The notes below the pieces were generated by a model that saw only the letters and a program-made list of their open reading frames with translations, did no database searches and was not told the DNA's origin. A program made the position numbers and the translations under genes. From assembly GCF_905171765.1 (NCBI RefSeq), contig NC_053391.1:110458644-110522643 (forward strand): a stretch of 64,000 nt of DNA, read 5' to 3'. Shown here piece by piece: positions 46,004 through 57,777 of the stretch. Source of the DNA: Bufo bufo. Its lineage: Eukaryota > Chordata > Amphibia > Anura > Bufonidae. The first letter of the stretch is position 1. Each line of letters starts with the position of its first letter.

Positions 46004-47039
46004 ATCATGGTCGGGTTCTTTCAGATGCCCATGTATCAACCAGTCAAATGTATGACCAAAGGAGTATACTGTATTTGGTTAGTAGAACTATATGAACACA
46101 TTTGTGTAGACATTAGCAAATTATGTAGACAGGAAAACCAAAAGCCCAATTAGTAAATTTGTGGAATGATTTGTGGAATGATTTTTTATGTATCAGGAAA
46201 TAATATCATGGCCTTTTTCTGATAAAGAAAACCATCAACAATTGCACTATAGATGCCTAAAATAGGTGATCTCATCAGAGACAACTTATTTTCAAAATGC
46301 AGACACCCTCCTTCAGCACCCCAGCAAATTCCTCATTCTGAAAGAAAAAGCTGTGGCCAGCCAGAAATGTCCCCTAGAGTGGCTGCTGAAGGAAAATGTA
46401 CATAGCACTACATGGTGTCCATTTAGATTAATGGTCATCCAGGTATTGTAAAACAAGGATGGTTCAAGTCTGCTAGAACAGGAATCACTCTCAAAGACTC
46501 CCCTCTATGACTTCTATTTGCCCTACTAAAGCATATAGATAGGATTTTCTTCATGAAACAACCAACTGAAGTCCAGAGTTTCTCTTCACCAGTTAAAAGG
46601 AAAGCCAAACCAGAAGTAAAAAGTGGTTAAGCCGAGTTTGTGCTTTGTATAATACATTTTTGTAGCCAAAACAAAGAATTGACTCAAAAAGAGAAGACAC
46701 AGGGCACATCTGTCAGCAGTTTTGGCCATGAAAAACTGCTGACAGCATAAGGTAGGGGCTGGGGAGTGCAGGACAAACATAAGTTTTAAACAGATTTTAT
46801 TTTTTATTTTATAAGGGAGTAGTGTGTATATGAACATTCATTCTGCCAGATTCTGCCCCTGCAAGCGACTAGGGTTTGTAGCTTCACTGTGAAGTTGCTG
46901 TCTGCATTTAACAGCTTCACAGCCCCTCCCCCTCTGCGCTCAGGGATGGCTGCAGTGGGGTGGTTGGATGTTACAGCTGTCACTCGGAGTAGAAGGGAGG
47001 GGCTATGAAAGATGCTCATCAGAAATTACAGACTCTGCT
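46004..47039. other. Intronic sequence without recognised features
   Basis: No exon or terminal repeat was recognised. GC-rich sequence near 46920-46990 resembles none of the families here. Confidence 0.4.
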
Positions 47040-47871
47040 GACGGAGCTGGTGCTGCTCTTGCACCCCACCCCCGCCAGCAGTCATGTCAGTGGAGTACAG
47101 AGGATCCCCCCTGGTCAGACCTTCGTGAGAATGGGCAATGGCGCACATAGGCAGCGACCAACTGACCTAATAGGCCAGTAGTCATCCCTCTGCCAAATGG
47201 TCATAATGCAGCTGTCACAATGTAAGCATCTCAACATGTATCTGGCCATTTGTGCAAGGGACTTGGAGGGACTCCCTGCCTCCATCTCTACTGCATACTG
47301 CCACGGTTTGTCGGCCTTGTGTAGATAAGCCACCTATTTGTGTATACATTTCCTGGGCAGGTGTTAATATCCTCTTCATCCTCCTCCTCTGAAAGCTCAG
47401 GCCCCACAGGGCTCTGGTGGCCATGAGATGTAAGTGCCACGTCTCCTGTCCCCTGGCCAGCCAGATTTATTAGCATCTGCTCCTGCACGTGAAGGAGTGG
47501 AAGGACATCATTCATCCCATAGTTCTGGCAACTGACAAATAAAGTGGCCTCCCAAAAGGGTTGGTGTCATGCATGAGATACCACTGGCTAACATCTAAGT
47601 TACACAGAGTACCCCTGTCCAACTGCATCATCAAGAAATCATTCACGGCCTTCCTCTGCTCATACAGTCGGTCCAACATGTGGCGGGTGGAGTTCCAATG
47701 TGTAGAAACGTCGCATATAAGGCAATGTTGGGGAACACTATCCTGCCTTTAGAGCCCAAAGGAGGGCGTGTTTTTCAATGTAAGAGTGCCTGAAAACCAT
47801 GCAGTTTCCTGGCCATTTTCAAGACGTCTTGCAGTTGGGTGGAAGTCTTCAGGAACCGAGTTACAACCAGA
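47040..47871 (-). pseudogene. hAT transposase pseudogene, C-terminal half
   Basis: The minus strand contains STHWNSTRHMLDRLYEQRK (the conserved WNST…ML.RL.E block of hAT transposases), then a Glu-rich stretch (SEEEDEED). It continues the gene segment at 52620-53700, from which it is separated by the TTAA-type element at 47876-52615. The C-terminal dimerisation region is not found. Stops and frameshifts are present. Confidence 0.8.
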
Positions 47872-48299
47872 TTAACCACCTCAGCCCCCAGTGCTTAAAC
47901 ACCCTGAAAGACCAGGCCACTTTTTACACTTCTGCACTACACTACTTTCACTGTTTATTGCTCGGTCATGCAACTTACCACCCAAATGAATTTTACCTCC
48001 TTTTCTTCTCACTAATAGAGCTTTCATTTGGTGGTATTTCATTGCTGCTGACATTTTTACTTTTTTTGTTATTAATCGAAATTTAACGATTTTTTTGAAA
48101 AAAAATGAAATTTTTCACTTTCAGTTGTAAAATTTTGCAAAAAAAACGACATCCATATATAAATTTTGCTCTAAATTTATTGTTCTACATGTCTTTGATA
48201 AAAAAAAAATGTTTGGGTAAAAAAAAAATGGTTTGGGTAAAAGTTATAGCGTTTACAAACTATGGTACAAAAATGTGAATTTCCGCTTTTTGAAGCAGC

Positions 48300-50960
48300 T
48301 CTGACTTTCTGAGCACCTGTCATGTTTCCTGAGGTTCTACAATGGCCAGACAGTACAAACACCCCACAAATGACCCCATTTCGGAAAGTACACACCCTAA
48401 GGTATTCGCTGATGGGCATAGTGAGTTCATAGAACTTTTTATTTTTGTCACAAGTTAGTGGAAAATGATGATTTTTTTTTTTTTTTCTTTTCTTACAAAG
48501 TCTCATATTCCACTAACTTGTGACAAAAAATAAGAACTTCTATGAACTCACTATGCCCATCACGAAATACGTTGGGGTCTCTTCTTTCCAAAATGGGGTC
48601 ACTTGTGGGGTGGTTATACTGCCCTGGCATTCTAGGGGCCCAAATGTGTGGTAAGGAGTTTGAAATCAAATTCTGTAAAAAATGACCTGTGAAATCCGAA
48701 AGGTGCTCTTTGGAATATGGACCCCTTTGCCCACCTAGGCTGCAAAAAAGTGTCACACATCTGGTATCTCCGTACTCAGGAGAAGGTGGGGAATGTGTTT
48801 TGGGGTGTCATTTTATATATACCCATGCTGGGTGAGAGAAATATCTTGGTCAAATGCCAACTTTGTATAAAAAAATGGGAAAAGTTGTCTTTTGCCAAGA
48901 TATTTCTCTCACCCAGCATGGGTATATGTAAAATGACACCCCAAAACACATTCCCCAACTTCTCCTGAGTATGGAGATACCAGATGTGTGACACTTTTTT
49001 TGCAGCCTAGGTGGGCAAAGGGGCCCATATTCCAAAGAGCACCTTTCGGATTTCACAGGTCATTTTTTACAGAATTTGATTTCAAACTCCTTACCACACA
49101 TTTGGGCCCCTAGAATGCCAGGGCAGTATAACTACCCCACAAGTGACCCCATTTTGGAAAGAAGACACCCCAAGGTATTCCATGAGGGGCATGGCGAGTT
49201 CCTAGAATTTTTTATTTTTTGTCACAAGTTAGTGGAAAATGATGATTTTTTTTTTTTTTTTTTCATACAAAGTCTCATATTCCACTAACTTGTGACAAAA
49301 AATAAAAACTTCCATGAACTCACTATGCCCATCAGCGAATACCTTGGGGTCTCTTCTTTCCAAAATGGGGTCATTTGTGGGGTAGTTATACTGCCCTGGC
49401 ATTCTAGGGGCCCAAATGTGTGGTAAGGAGTTTGAAATCAAATTCTCTAAAAAATGACCTGTGAAATCCGAAAGGTGCTCTTTGGAATATGGGCCCCTTT
49501 GCCCACCTAGGCTGCAAAAAAGTGTCACACATCTGGTATCTCCGTACTCAGGAGAAGTTGAGGAATGTGTTTTGGGGTGTCTTTTTACATATACCCATGC
49601 TGGGTGAGATAAATATCTTGGTCAAATGCCAACTTTGTATAAAAAAATGGGAAAAGTTGTCTTTTGCCAAGATATTTCTCTCACCCAGCATGGGTATATG
49701 TAAAATGACACCCCAAAACACATTCCTCAACTTCTCCTGAGTACGGAGATACCAGATGTGTGACACTTTTTTGCAGCCTAGGTGGGCAAAGGGGCCCATA
49801 TTCCAAAGAGCACCTTTCGGATTTCACAGGTCATTTTTTAGAGAATTTGATTTCAAACTCCTTACCACACATTTGGGCCCCTAGAATGCCAGGGCAGTAT
49901 AACTACCCCACAAGTGACCCCATTTTGGAAAGAAGAGACCCCAAGGTATTCGCTGATGGGCATAGTGAGTTCATGGAAGTTTTTATTTTTTGTCACAAGT
50001 TAGTGGAATATGAGACTTTGTATGAAAAAAAAAAAAAAAAAAATCAGCATTTTCCACTAACTTGTGACAAAAAATAAAAAATTCTAGGAACTCGCCATGC
50101 CCCTCACGGAATACCTTGGGGTGTCTTCTTTCCAAAATGGGGTCACTTGTGGGGTAGTTATACTGCCCTGGCATTTTCCAGGGGCCCTAATGTGTGGTAA
50201 GTAGGTAAATGACCTGTGAAATCCTAAAGGTGCTCTTTGGAATATGGGCCCCTTTGCCCACCTAGGCTGCAAAAAAGTGTCACACATGTGGTATCTCCGT
50301 ATTCAGGAGAAGTTGGGGAATGTGTTTTGGGGTGTCATTTTACATATACCCTTGCTGGGTGAGAGAAATATCTTGACAAAAGACAACTTTTCCCATTTTT
50401 TTATACAAAGTTGGCATTTGACCAAGATATTTCTCTCACCCAGCATGGGTATATGTAAAATGACACCCCAAAACACATTCCCCAACTTCTCCTGAGTACG
50501 GCGATACCAGATGTGTGACACTTTTTTGCAGCCTAGATGCGCAAAGGTGCCCAAATTCCTTTTAGGAGGGCATTTTTAGACATTTGGATACCAGACTTCT
50601 TCTCACGCTTTGGGGCCCCTAGAATGCCAGGGCAGTATAAATACCCCACATGTGACCCCATTTTGGAAAGAAGACACCCCAAGGTATTCAATGAGGGGCA
50701 TGGCGAGTTCATAGAAATTTTTTTTTTTTGGCACAAGTTAGCGGAAATTGATATTTTTAATTTTTTTCTCACAAAGTCTCCCGTTCCGCTAACTTGGGAC
50801 AAAAATTTCAATCTTTCATGGACTCAATATGCCCCTCACGGAATACCTGGGGGTGTCTTCTTTCCGAAATGGGGTCACATGTGGGTATTTATACTGCCCT
50901 GGCATTCTAGGGGCCCTAAAGCGTGAGAAGAAATCTGGAATATAAATGACTAAAAGATTT
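48300..50960. repeat. Array of alternating inverted ~380-bp units
   Basis: Units with landmarks CACAAGTTAGTGGAA, CCAAAATGGGGTCACTTGTG, GGTATCTCCGTACTCAGGAG and CCCAGCATGGGTATATG occur in strict head-to-head / tail-to-tail alternation. Palindrome centres are near 48490, 49255, 50025 and 50750 (one type) and 48870, 49650 and 50400 (the other), about 765 bp apart. Copies are nearly identical in the middle of the array. Short frames repeated on both strands are by-products. Confidence 0.9.
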
Positions 50961-51089
50961 TACGCATTTGGATTCCGTGAGGGGTATGGTGAGTTCATGT
51001 GAGATTTTATTTTTTGACACAAGTTAGTGGAATATGAGACTTTGTAAGAAAAAAAAATAATAATTCCGCTAACTTGGGCCAAAAAAATG

Positions 51090-52200
51090 TCTGAATGGAG
51101 CCTTACAGAGGGGTGATCAATGACAGGGGGGGTGATCAATGACAGGGGGGTGATCAATGACAGGGGGGTGATCAATGACAGGGGGGTGATCAGGGAGTCT
51201 ATATGGGGTGATCACCACAGTCATTGATCATGCCCCTGTAAGGCTTCATTCAGACGTCCGGATGCGTTTTGCGGATCCGATCCATCTATCAGTGCATCCG
51301 TAAAAATCATGCGGACATCTGAATGGAGCATTACAGGGGGGTAATCAATGACAGGGGGGTGATCAGGGAGTCTATATGGGGTGATAACCACAGTCATTGA
51401 TCACGCCCGTGTAAGGCTTCATTCAGACGTCCGGATGCGTTTTGCGGATCCGATCCATCTATCAGTGGATCCGTAAAAATCATGCGGACGTCTGAATGGA
51501 GCTTTACAAGGGGGTAATCAATGACAGGGGGGTAATCAATGACAGGGGGGTGATCAGGGAGTCTATATGGGGTGATCACCACAGTCATTGATCACGCCCC
51601 TGTAAGGCTTCATTCAGACGTCCGGATGCGTTTTGCGGATCCGATCCATCTATCAGTGCATCCGTAAAAATCATGCGGACATCTGAATGGAGCTCTACAG
51701 GGGGGTAATCAATGACAGGGGGGTGATCAGGGAGTCTATATGGGGTGATCACCACAGTCATTGATCACGCCCCTGTAAGGCTTCATTAAGACGTCCGGAT
51801 GCGTTTTGCCGATCCGATCCATCTATCAGTGCATCCGTAAAAATCATGCGGACATCTGAATGGAGCTTTACAGGGGGGTGATCAATGACAGGGGTGTAAT
51901 CAATGACAGGGGGGTGATCAGGGAGTCTATATGGGGTGATAACCACAGTCATTGATCATGCCCCTGTAAGGCTTCATTCAGACGTCCGGATGCGTTTTGC
52001 GGATCCGATCCATCTATCAGTGGATCCGTAAAAATCATGCGGACGTCTGAATGGAGCTTTACAGGGGGGTGATCAATGACAGGGGGGTAATCAATGACAG
52101 GGGGGGTGATCAATGACAGGGGTGGTGATCAATGACAGGGGGGGTGATCAATGACAGGGGGGTAATCAATGACAGGGGGTGATCAGGGAGTCTATATGGG
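51090..52200. repeat. Satellite with embedded miniature MITE
   Basis: A short unit GGGGTGATCAATGACAGG (about 18 bp) is repeated many times. Between runs lies an ~86-bp segment with inverted ends GGCTTCATTCAGACGTCCG and CGTCTGAATGGAGC, like the MITE at 3915-4169. The five copies of this segment start at about 51240, 51413, 51604, 51777 and 51968, giving alternate spacings of 173 and 191 bp. The 18-bp difference is one short unit. Confidence 0.9.
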
Positions 52201-52309
52201 GTGATCAGGGGTGATCAGGGGCTAATAAGGGGTTAATAAGTGACGGGGGGGGTGTAGTGTAGTGTAGTGGTGCTTGGTGCTACTTTACTGAGCTACCTGT
52301 GTCCTCTGG

Positions 52310-52465
52310 TGGTCGATCCAAACAAAGGGGACCACCAGAGGACCAGGTAGCAGGTATATTAGACGCTGTTATCAAAACAGCGTCTAATATACCTGTTAGG
52401 GGTTAAAAAAAACACATCTCCAGCCTGCCAGCGAACGATCGCCGCTGGCAGGCTGGAGATTAACT
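52310..52465. repeat. Three consecutive strong hairpins
   Basis: ACCTGTGTCCTCTGGTGGTC pairs with GACCACCAGAGGACCAGGT. GGTATATTAGACGCTGTT pairs with AACAGCGTCTAATATACC (perfect, 5-nt loop). ATCTCCAGCCTGCCAGCG pairs with GCTGGCAGGCTGGAGAT. They sit directly inside the right end of the TTAA element. Confidence 0.8.
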
Positions 52466-52619
52466 CTCTTACCTTCCGTTCCTGTGAGCGCGCGCGCCTG
52501 TGTGCGCGCGTTCACAGGAAATCTCGCGTCTCGCGAGAGGACGCGCCGGCGCGTCCAGGAGGAATGAATCAACCACCTCCAGGACGCGTCTGTGCGTACA
52601 GCGGTCCGGAGGTGGTTAA

Positions 52620-53700
52620 AGACGTGTGCCATGCAGGATGCATGGGCTAGCTGTCCCTGATGCAACAGTGATAGAATGTTCTCCCCTTATCTGTGACGAA
52701 GGTTTGTATTTTCAGTTGGCAAGGAGACAGCCAGGATTCGGTTTTTATGTTGATGATGCGGAGCAGTTCATCCCCGGTGTTACTTAGTTTGCCCAGGCTG
52801 GCCAGGTGCAGATCAGCGTGACACCACTGTGATCTGCATAGGTGGTATGCTGGAGGACCACTCAAAACTGCCTACAGTTGAGTCTGAGGACAAGGTGGAG
52901 GATGAGGAGGCAGAGGGGGATGTTGGGGCTGGAATCACAGCACAAGAACGTGTAGGCAGCATTGCCATCACCTGTCCAAGTTGCTGGTGTGCCTGGGCAG
53001 GAACCACATTTACCCAGTGGGCTGTAAAGAACATCTATTGTATTTGACTATAGTTACAGCTCCACACGTCGGCACTGCCGTAAACCGTACCAGACACCGA
53101 CAGACTCAAGGACTGGCCCACCTTCTGCTCAACATACGTGTTCAGGGCTGGTACAGCAGCTTTTATAGAGAAGTAATGGCGGCTTGGAACTTTCCACCTT
53201 GGCTCGGCAGAAACCATCAGTTTTCTGAAATGGGCAGAGTTAACCACATGAAAGGGGAGGGACTGCAGTACCAGCAACTTGGCCAGGAGCACGTTCAGCT
53301 ACTTCACCGTTGTATGAATGCACGCATACTGTTGTCTGTTGTGACCAATTGCTGGCAAAATGCGTGACGAGGAGTAGGAGGAGGAGGAACATCAGGACCA
53401 GTAGAAAATGGGAAGGAAACACTGCTCCCTTCTGCTGATTTGGTGGAGCGTTGACTGCTGGAGAACGGCTGCAGGCCGCTGGGAGATGCAGAGGTTGCTG
53501 CCTCAGGCTGTACCACTACATTAGTGCCATAGTTTTTCCAAGACACTTTATAGTGATGCTCAATGTGTTGACGCAGGGCCGTGGTGCTAACATTGGTACC
53601 CTGACCATGCTTCACCTTCTGCCCACATATCCTATTCCTATATACAGCCAGACTGACGTCCTCTGGCAACTTGATGAAAAATTTCCACACCAGCAAGTAT
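52620..53700 (-). pseudogene. hAT transposase pseudogene, N-terminal half with BED finger
   Basis: From 53696 down, a BED-type zinc finger region (RICGQKVKHGQ, then ALRQHIEHHY), with the first Cys apparently lost. Next come a Pro/Ser-rich linker, CQQLVTTDNSMRAF, LPFHVVNSAHFRKLM, WKVPSRHYF, and SADVWS, which includes the first catalytic Asp of hAT transposases. Then VTDKGRT (second catalytic region, Asn changed to Lys) and HASCMAHV. Several frameshifts divide these blocks. The gene continues at 47871 after the 4.7-kb insertion. Confidence 0.8.
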
Positions 53701-54060
53701 GTCAGTTTACTCCCACCACTGGGTGTTGACTGCCTGCTGCTGCCTCTATGAAGTTATGCACCGCTAGTTGTTTCTGGACAGGTAGGTGTCATGGACGTTC
53801 CCGTGCCAGGTTCCAGGTGATCAGTAAGACTGGAAAAACGTGGTTTAATCTGACAGGTTCTTTGTGGATCAATTTGTGTCTGTGTTGTTTCTGGTATTGG
53901 CTACACCCCTTGCCTCAGGTGTTGCTTATGTGGTCATTTAACCGTCCCTATTTATTGTGGCTTCTCTCACCATGCTGTGCGGTTTATAGCTTCAGTCTTG
54001 TTGTGGATTGCTAGTGTTTGCATCTCTGTGGAGTTACTGTGCTTCCATAGCCATTTGAAG
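53701..54060. other. Unassigned sequence between hAT remnant and palindrome
   Basis: It includes TGTGTTGTTTCTGGTATTGG and CACCCCTTGCCTCAGGTG, which look like a dispersed repeat, but I could not identify its class. Confidence 0.3.
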
Positions 54061-54064
54061 TTAA

Positions 54065-54735
54065 AGGGAATCTGTCACTAGCAATTTACCCAATTTTTTT
54101 TTTCATGAATCCATGTTTAACAGAGTACCTTTTTTCCATCTGTCTTATTCTTTTGATTGTCAGTCTTGTCATTTCTTCAAAAAATCGATTCTTATGATAT
54201 GTAAATGACGCTGTAAGGAGCCCAGAGGGGCGTTCTTCTTTCTCCACGGTGCCCAGGAACGCCCCTCTGAAGTGCCGTGCCCGGCTAAATTTGAAAACTA
54301 ATAACGCCTCCAAGTTCATCTAAATCGCCTCCCAGAGGCGCAGCTAAGTGCTCAACACCCCCCCTCCTCAGCGCCGCGCTCTGCGGCAAACACCCCGGTC
54401 CTCCTCTCGCCGGCATCTCAAATCCCACGCAGGCGCAGTGCCGGCGATTTCCTGGGCTATGATAAGATGACTGTCGGCACTGCGCCTGCGCGGGATTTGG
54501 GATGCCGGCGAGAGGAGGATCGGGGTGTTTGCCGCAGAGCGCGGCGCTGAGGAGGGGGGGTGTTGAGCACTTAGCCGCGCCTCTGGGAGGCGATTTAGAT
54601 GAACTTGGAGGCGTTATTAGTTTTCAAATTTAGCCGGGCACGGCACTTCAGAGGGGCGTTTCTGGGCACCGTGGAGAAAGAAGAACGCCCCTCTGGGCTC
54701 CTTACAGCGTCATTTACATATCATAAGAATCGACT
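54065..54735. mobile_element. Palindromic TTAA element, right end lost
   Basis: TTAA (54061-54064) plus AGGGAATCTGTCACTAG start the element. The arms (54185-54435 and 54465-54735, landmarks GCGTCATTTACATATCATAAG and GGAACGCCCCTCTG) are near-perfect inverses meeting around 54450. The outer right arm is replaced by the 54736-55418 segment. Confidence 0.75.
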
Positions 54736-55418
54736 TTTTTATAGAGCAGATCGTTACGAACGTGGCAATACCTAATATGTATACTTTTTTTTATTTTTTT
54801 CACTTTAGCACAATAATAGCAGTTAGGAAGCAAAAAATAATCATGTTTTAGAGTCTCATAGTCTGAGAGCCATAGCTTTTTTATTTTTTTAAACGATTCT
54901 CTCAGGTAGGGTCTCATTTTTTGCGGGAGGAGGTGACAGTCTGATTGGTACTATTTTGGGGGGCATACGCCTTTTTCATCACTTGCTGTTGCAATTTTTG
55001 TGATGTAATGGGACAAAAATGTCTTTTTTTTACACATACATTTTTTTTTTTACGGTGTTCATCTGAGTGGTTAGGTCATGTGATATTTTTATAGAGCTGT
55101 TTGTTACGGACGTGGCGATACCTAATACGTATACTTTTTTTTATTTTTTTCACTTTAGCACAATAATAGCAGTTTGGAAGCAAAAAATAATCATATTTTA
55201 GTGTCTCATAGTCTGAGAGCCATAGCTTTTTTATTTTTTGACCGATTCTCTCAGGTAGGGTCTCATTTTTTGCAGGATGAGGTGACGGTCTGATTGGTGC
55301 TATTTTGGGGGGCATACACCTTTTTGATCACTTGCTTTTGCAATTTTTGTTATGTAATGTGAAAAAAATTGCTTTTTTTAAATTATTATTTTTTCTTTAC
55401 GGTGTTCACTTAAGTGGT
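54736..55418. mobile_element. Fragment of the 35-38 kb TTAA element family
   Basis: Two tandem units with GTTACGAACGTGGCAATACC / GTTACGGACGTGGCGATACC and TCTCATTTTTTGCGGG are like those in 35044-38210. Both edges are truncated by neighbouring elements. Confidence 0.6.
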
Positions 55419-57330
55419 TTCTGCACCACCAAATTCAGCACATGTGCCAGGCAAGGGATGTGCGTCAAACTGGCTAGTCCCAGAGCTGCAACGAGATTTT
55501 GCCCATTATTGCACACCACCAGGACGGGCTTGAGGCTCACTGGCAGCAACCACTCGTCGGTCTGTTGTTCTATACCCCGCCACAACTCCTGCGTCGTGTG
55601 GGGCCTGTCCCCCAAACACATCAGTTTCAGAACGGCCTGCTGACGTTTACCCCTGGCTGTGCTGAAGTTGGTGGTGAAGGTCTGTAGCTGACCGGATGAG
55701 GAGGTGGTAGAAGAGGAGGAGGAAGCCGAGTAGGAGGAGGAGGCAACAGGAGGCAAAGAATGATGCCTTGCGATCCTTGGCGGCGGAAGGATGTGCGCCA
55801 AACAGCTCTCCACCTGGGGCCCAGCCGCCACTACATTTACCCAGTGTGCAGTTGGGGAGATATAGCGACCCTGGCCGTGCTTACTGGTCCACGTATCTGT
55901 GATTAGGTGGACCTTGCCTCAGATGACGTTGCGCAGTGCACACTTGATTTTATCCGATACTTGGTTGTGCAGGGAAGGCAAGGCTCTCCTGGAGAAGTAG
56001 TGGCAGCTGGGAACGACGTACTGTGGGACAGCAAGCGACATGAGCTGAGCGACATGAGCGACATGAGCTGTTTGAAGCTGTCCGTCTCCACCAGCCTGAA
56101 TGACAGCATTTCAAAGGCCAGTAGTTTAGAAATGCTGGCATTCAGGGCCAGAGATCGAGGGTGGCTAGGTGGGAATTTACGCTTTCTCTCCAAAGTTTTG
56201 GAGATGGAGAGCTGAACGCTTCCGTGTGACATGGTGGAGATGCTTGGTGATGTTGGTGGTGGTGTTGGTGGCACATCCGCTGTTTGCTGGGTGGCAGGTG
56301 CCAATGTTCCTCCAGAGGCGGAGGAAGAGGCCGAGGCAGCAGCAGAAGAGGGAGCAGGAGAGGCCTGAGCCCTTTCTTGGTTTTGAAGGTGCTTACTCCA
56401 CTGCAGCCCGTGTCTCGCATGAAGATGCCTGGTCATGCAGGTTGTGCTAAGATTCAGAACGTTAATGCCTCGCTTCAGGCTCTGATGGCACAGCGTGCAA
56501 ACCACTCGGGTCTTGTAAGCACATTGTGTGAAGAAGTGTCATGCCAGGGAACTCCTTGAAGCTGCCTTTGGTGTGCTCGGTCCCTGGTGGCCATGGCTAG
56601 TAGCAGAAAAACTGTCTTTGCCACGGCTGCTCTGATTTTGCACCCTGCTCCCTCTTTTGCTGCGCTGTTGGCTCGGTATCACCACTGCCTCTTCCCCCGA
56701 ACTCTGAAAGTTAGTGGCACGACCTTCATTCCATGTGGGGTCTAGGACCTCATCGTCCCCTGCATTGTCTTCCACCCAGTCCTCCTCCCTGATCTCCTTT
56801 TTGGTCTGCACACTGCAGAAAGATGCAGCAGTTGGCACCTGTGTTTCGTCATCATTAGAGACATGCTGAGGTGGTATTCCCATGTCCTCATCAGGAAACA
56901 TAAGTGGTTGTGTGTCAGTGCATTCTATGTCTTCCACCCCTGGGGAAGGGCTAGGTGGATGCCCTTGGGAAACCCTGCCAGCAGAGTCTTCAAACAGCAT
57001 AAGAGACTGCTGCATGACTTGAGGCTCAGACAGGTTCCCTGATCTGCACGGGGGTAATGTGCGCTTTCTGCAGAAGACTGGGTGGGAGATAATGTGAACG
57101 TGCTGGATCTACTGTCGGCCACCCAATCGACTATCGCCTGTACTTGCTCAGGCCTTACCATCCTTGGAACGGCATTAGGCCCGACCAAATATCTCTGGAG
57201 ATTCTGGCGTCTACTGGGACCCGAAGTAGTTGGTTTACTAGGACGTGTAGCTGGGCCCGAACGGCCACGTCGTCTCCCTGCAGCAGTGGCTCCTCCAACA
57301 CCACCACGACCATGACCGCGTCCCTTAAGA
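55410..57330 (-). pseudogene. Second hAT transposase pseudogene with BED finger
   Basis: Reading down from 57330: a Gly/Arg-rich start, then VRPEQVQAIVDWVADS, an acidic/Ser-rich region with REEDWVEDNAGDDEVLD, and the BED finger at 56505 (VCTLCHQSL…CMTRHLHARHGL; Cys-Cys-His-His). A low-complexity linker and ISKLLAFEML follow. Then comes the catalytic-region block CNNGQNLVAALGL, where the expected Asp is Asn, followed by IPCLAHVLNLVVQK. It stops abruptly at about 55418, where another repeat begins, so the C-terminal half is missing. Frameshifts separate the blocks. Confidence 0.8.
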
Positions 57331-57385
57331 ATTTTTCCTCATGGTTAGTGTTCCGCCAAGCAAGAAATAAAAAATAAAGGGAACG

Positions 57386-57777
57386 GTATATATGGGCTGG
57401 TAAATAAGAAAAAATCCCAGCAAAATAAATTTATTTCAGCTAGTTCTAAATAAGTTCGGTCACACATAGATAGTGTCACAGCGGTGTATATGGGCTGGTT
57501 AATATGACAGATTCTCAGCAAAATAGCTTTAGTTCAGCTACTTCTAAATGGGTACGGTCACACACAGATAGTGTCACAGCGGTGTATATGGGCTGGTTAA
57601 TATAACAGATTCTCAGCAAAATAGCTTTAGTTCAGCTACTTATAAATAGGTTTGGTCACACACAGATAGTGTCACAGCGGTGTATATGGGCTGGTTAAAA
57701 TGACAGATTCCCAGCAAAATAGCTTTAGTTCAGCTACTTCAAAATTGGTTCTGTTACACACAGATTGGGTCAGAGCG
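57386..57777. repeat. Four 98-bp tandem repeats at the hAT 5' end
   Basis: GTATATGGGCTGG starts units at 57386, 57484, 57582 and 57680, exactly 98 bp apart. Each contains CAGCAAAATA…TTCAGCTA and CACACA.ATAG.GTCACAGCG. They lie between the hAT terminus (58320) and the coding remnant, where subterminal or promoter repeats would be expected. Confidence 0.9.

Larger units (their letters stand above)
47876..52615. mobile_element. 4.7-kb TTAA element made of palindromes and satellite
   Basis: TTAA-CCACCTC at 47872 and GAGGTGG-TTAA ending 52619 form inverted ends with a TTAA target duplication. Inside are an AT-rich left part, alternating palindromes (48300-50960), a satellite (51090-52200) and a run of hairpins with a CpG-rich right end (52310-52610). 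It splits a hAT transposase gene. Removing it and keeping one TTAA rejoins AHVF and NLVV in frame. Confidence 0.85.

Noticed and set aside
48177..50926. Many similar frames of 80-130 residues on both strands, like a gene family
   Set aside because: They come from the alternating inverted units. Identical frames appear on opposite strands, as expected for a palindromic repeat.
51090..52200. CRISPR-like pattern of repeats and spacers
   Set aside because: The intervals are themselves identical repeats (an 18-bp satellite and a MITE core), there are no unique spacers, and the context is vertebrate.
55903..56505. Host ZBED-type gene
   Set aside because: The frame is disrupted, a catalytic residue is replaced, the 3' half is missing, and it lies next to a hAT terminus with subterminal repeats. 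It is a transposon pseudogene.
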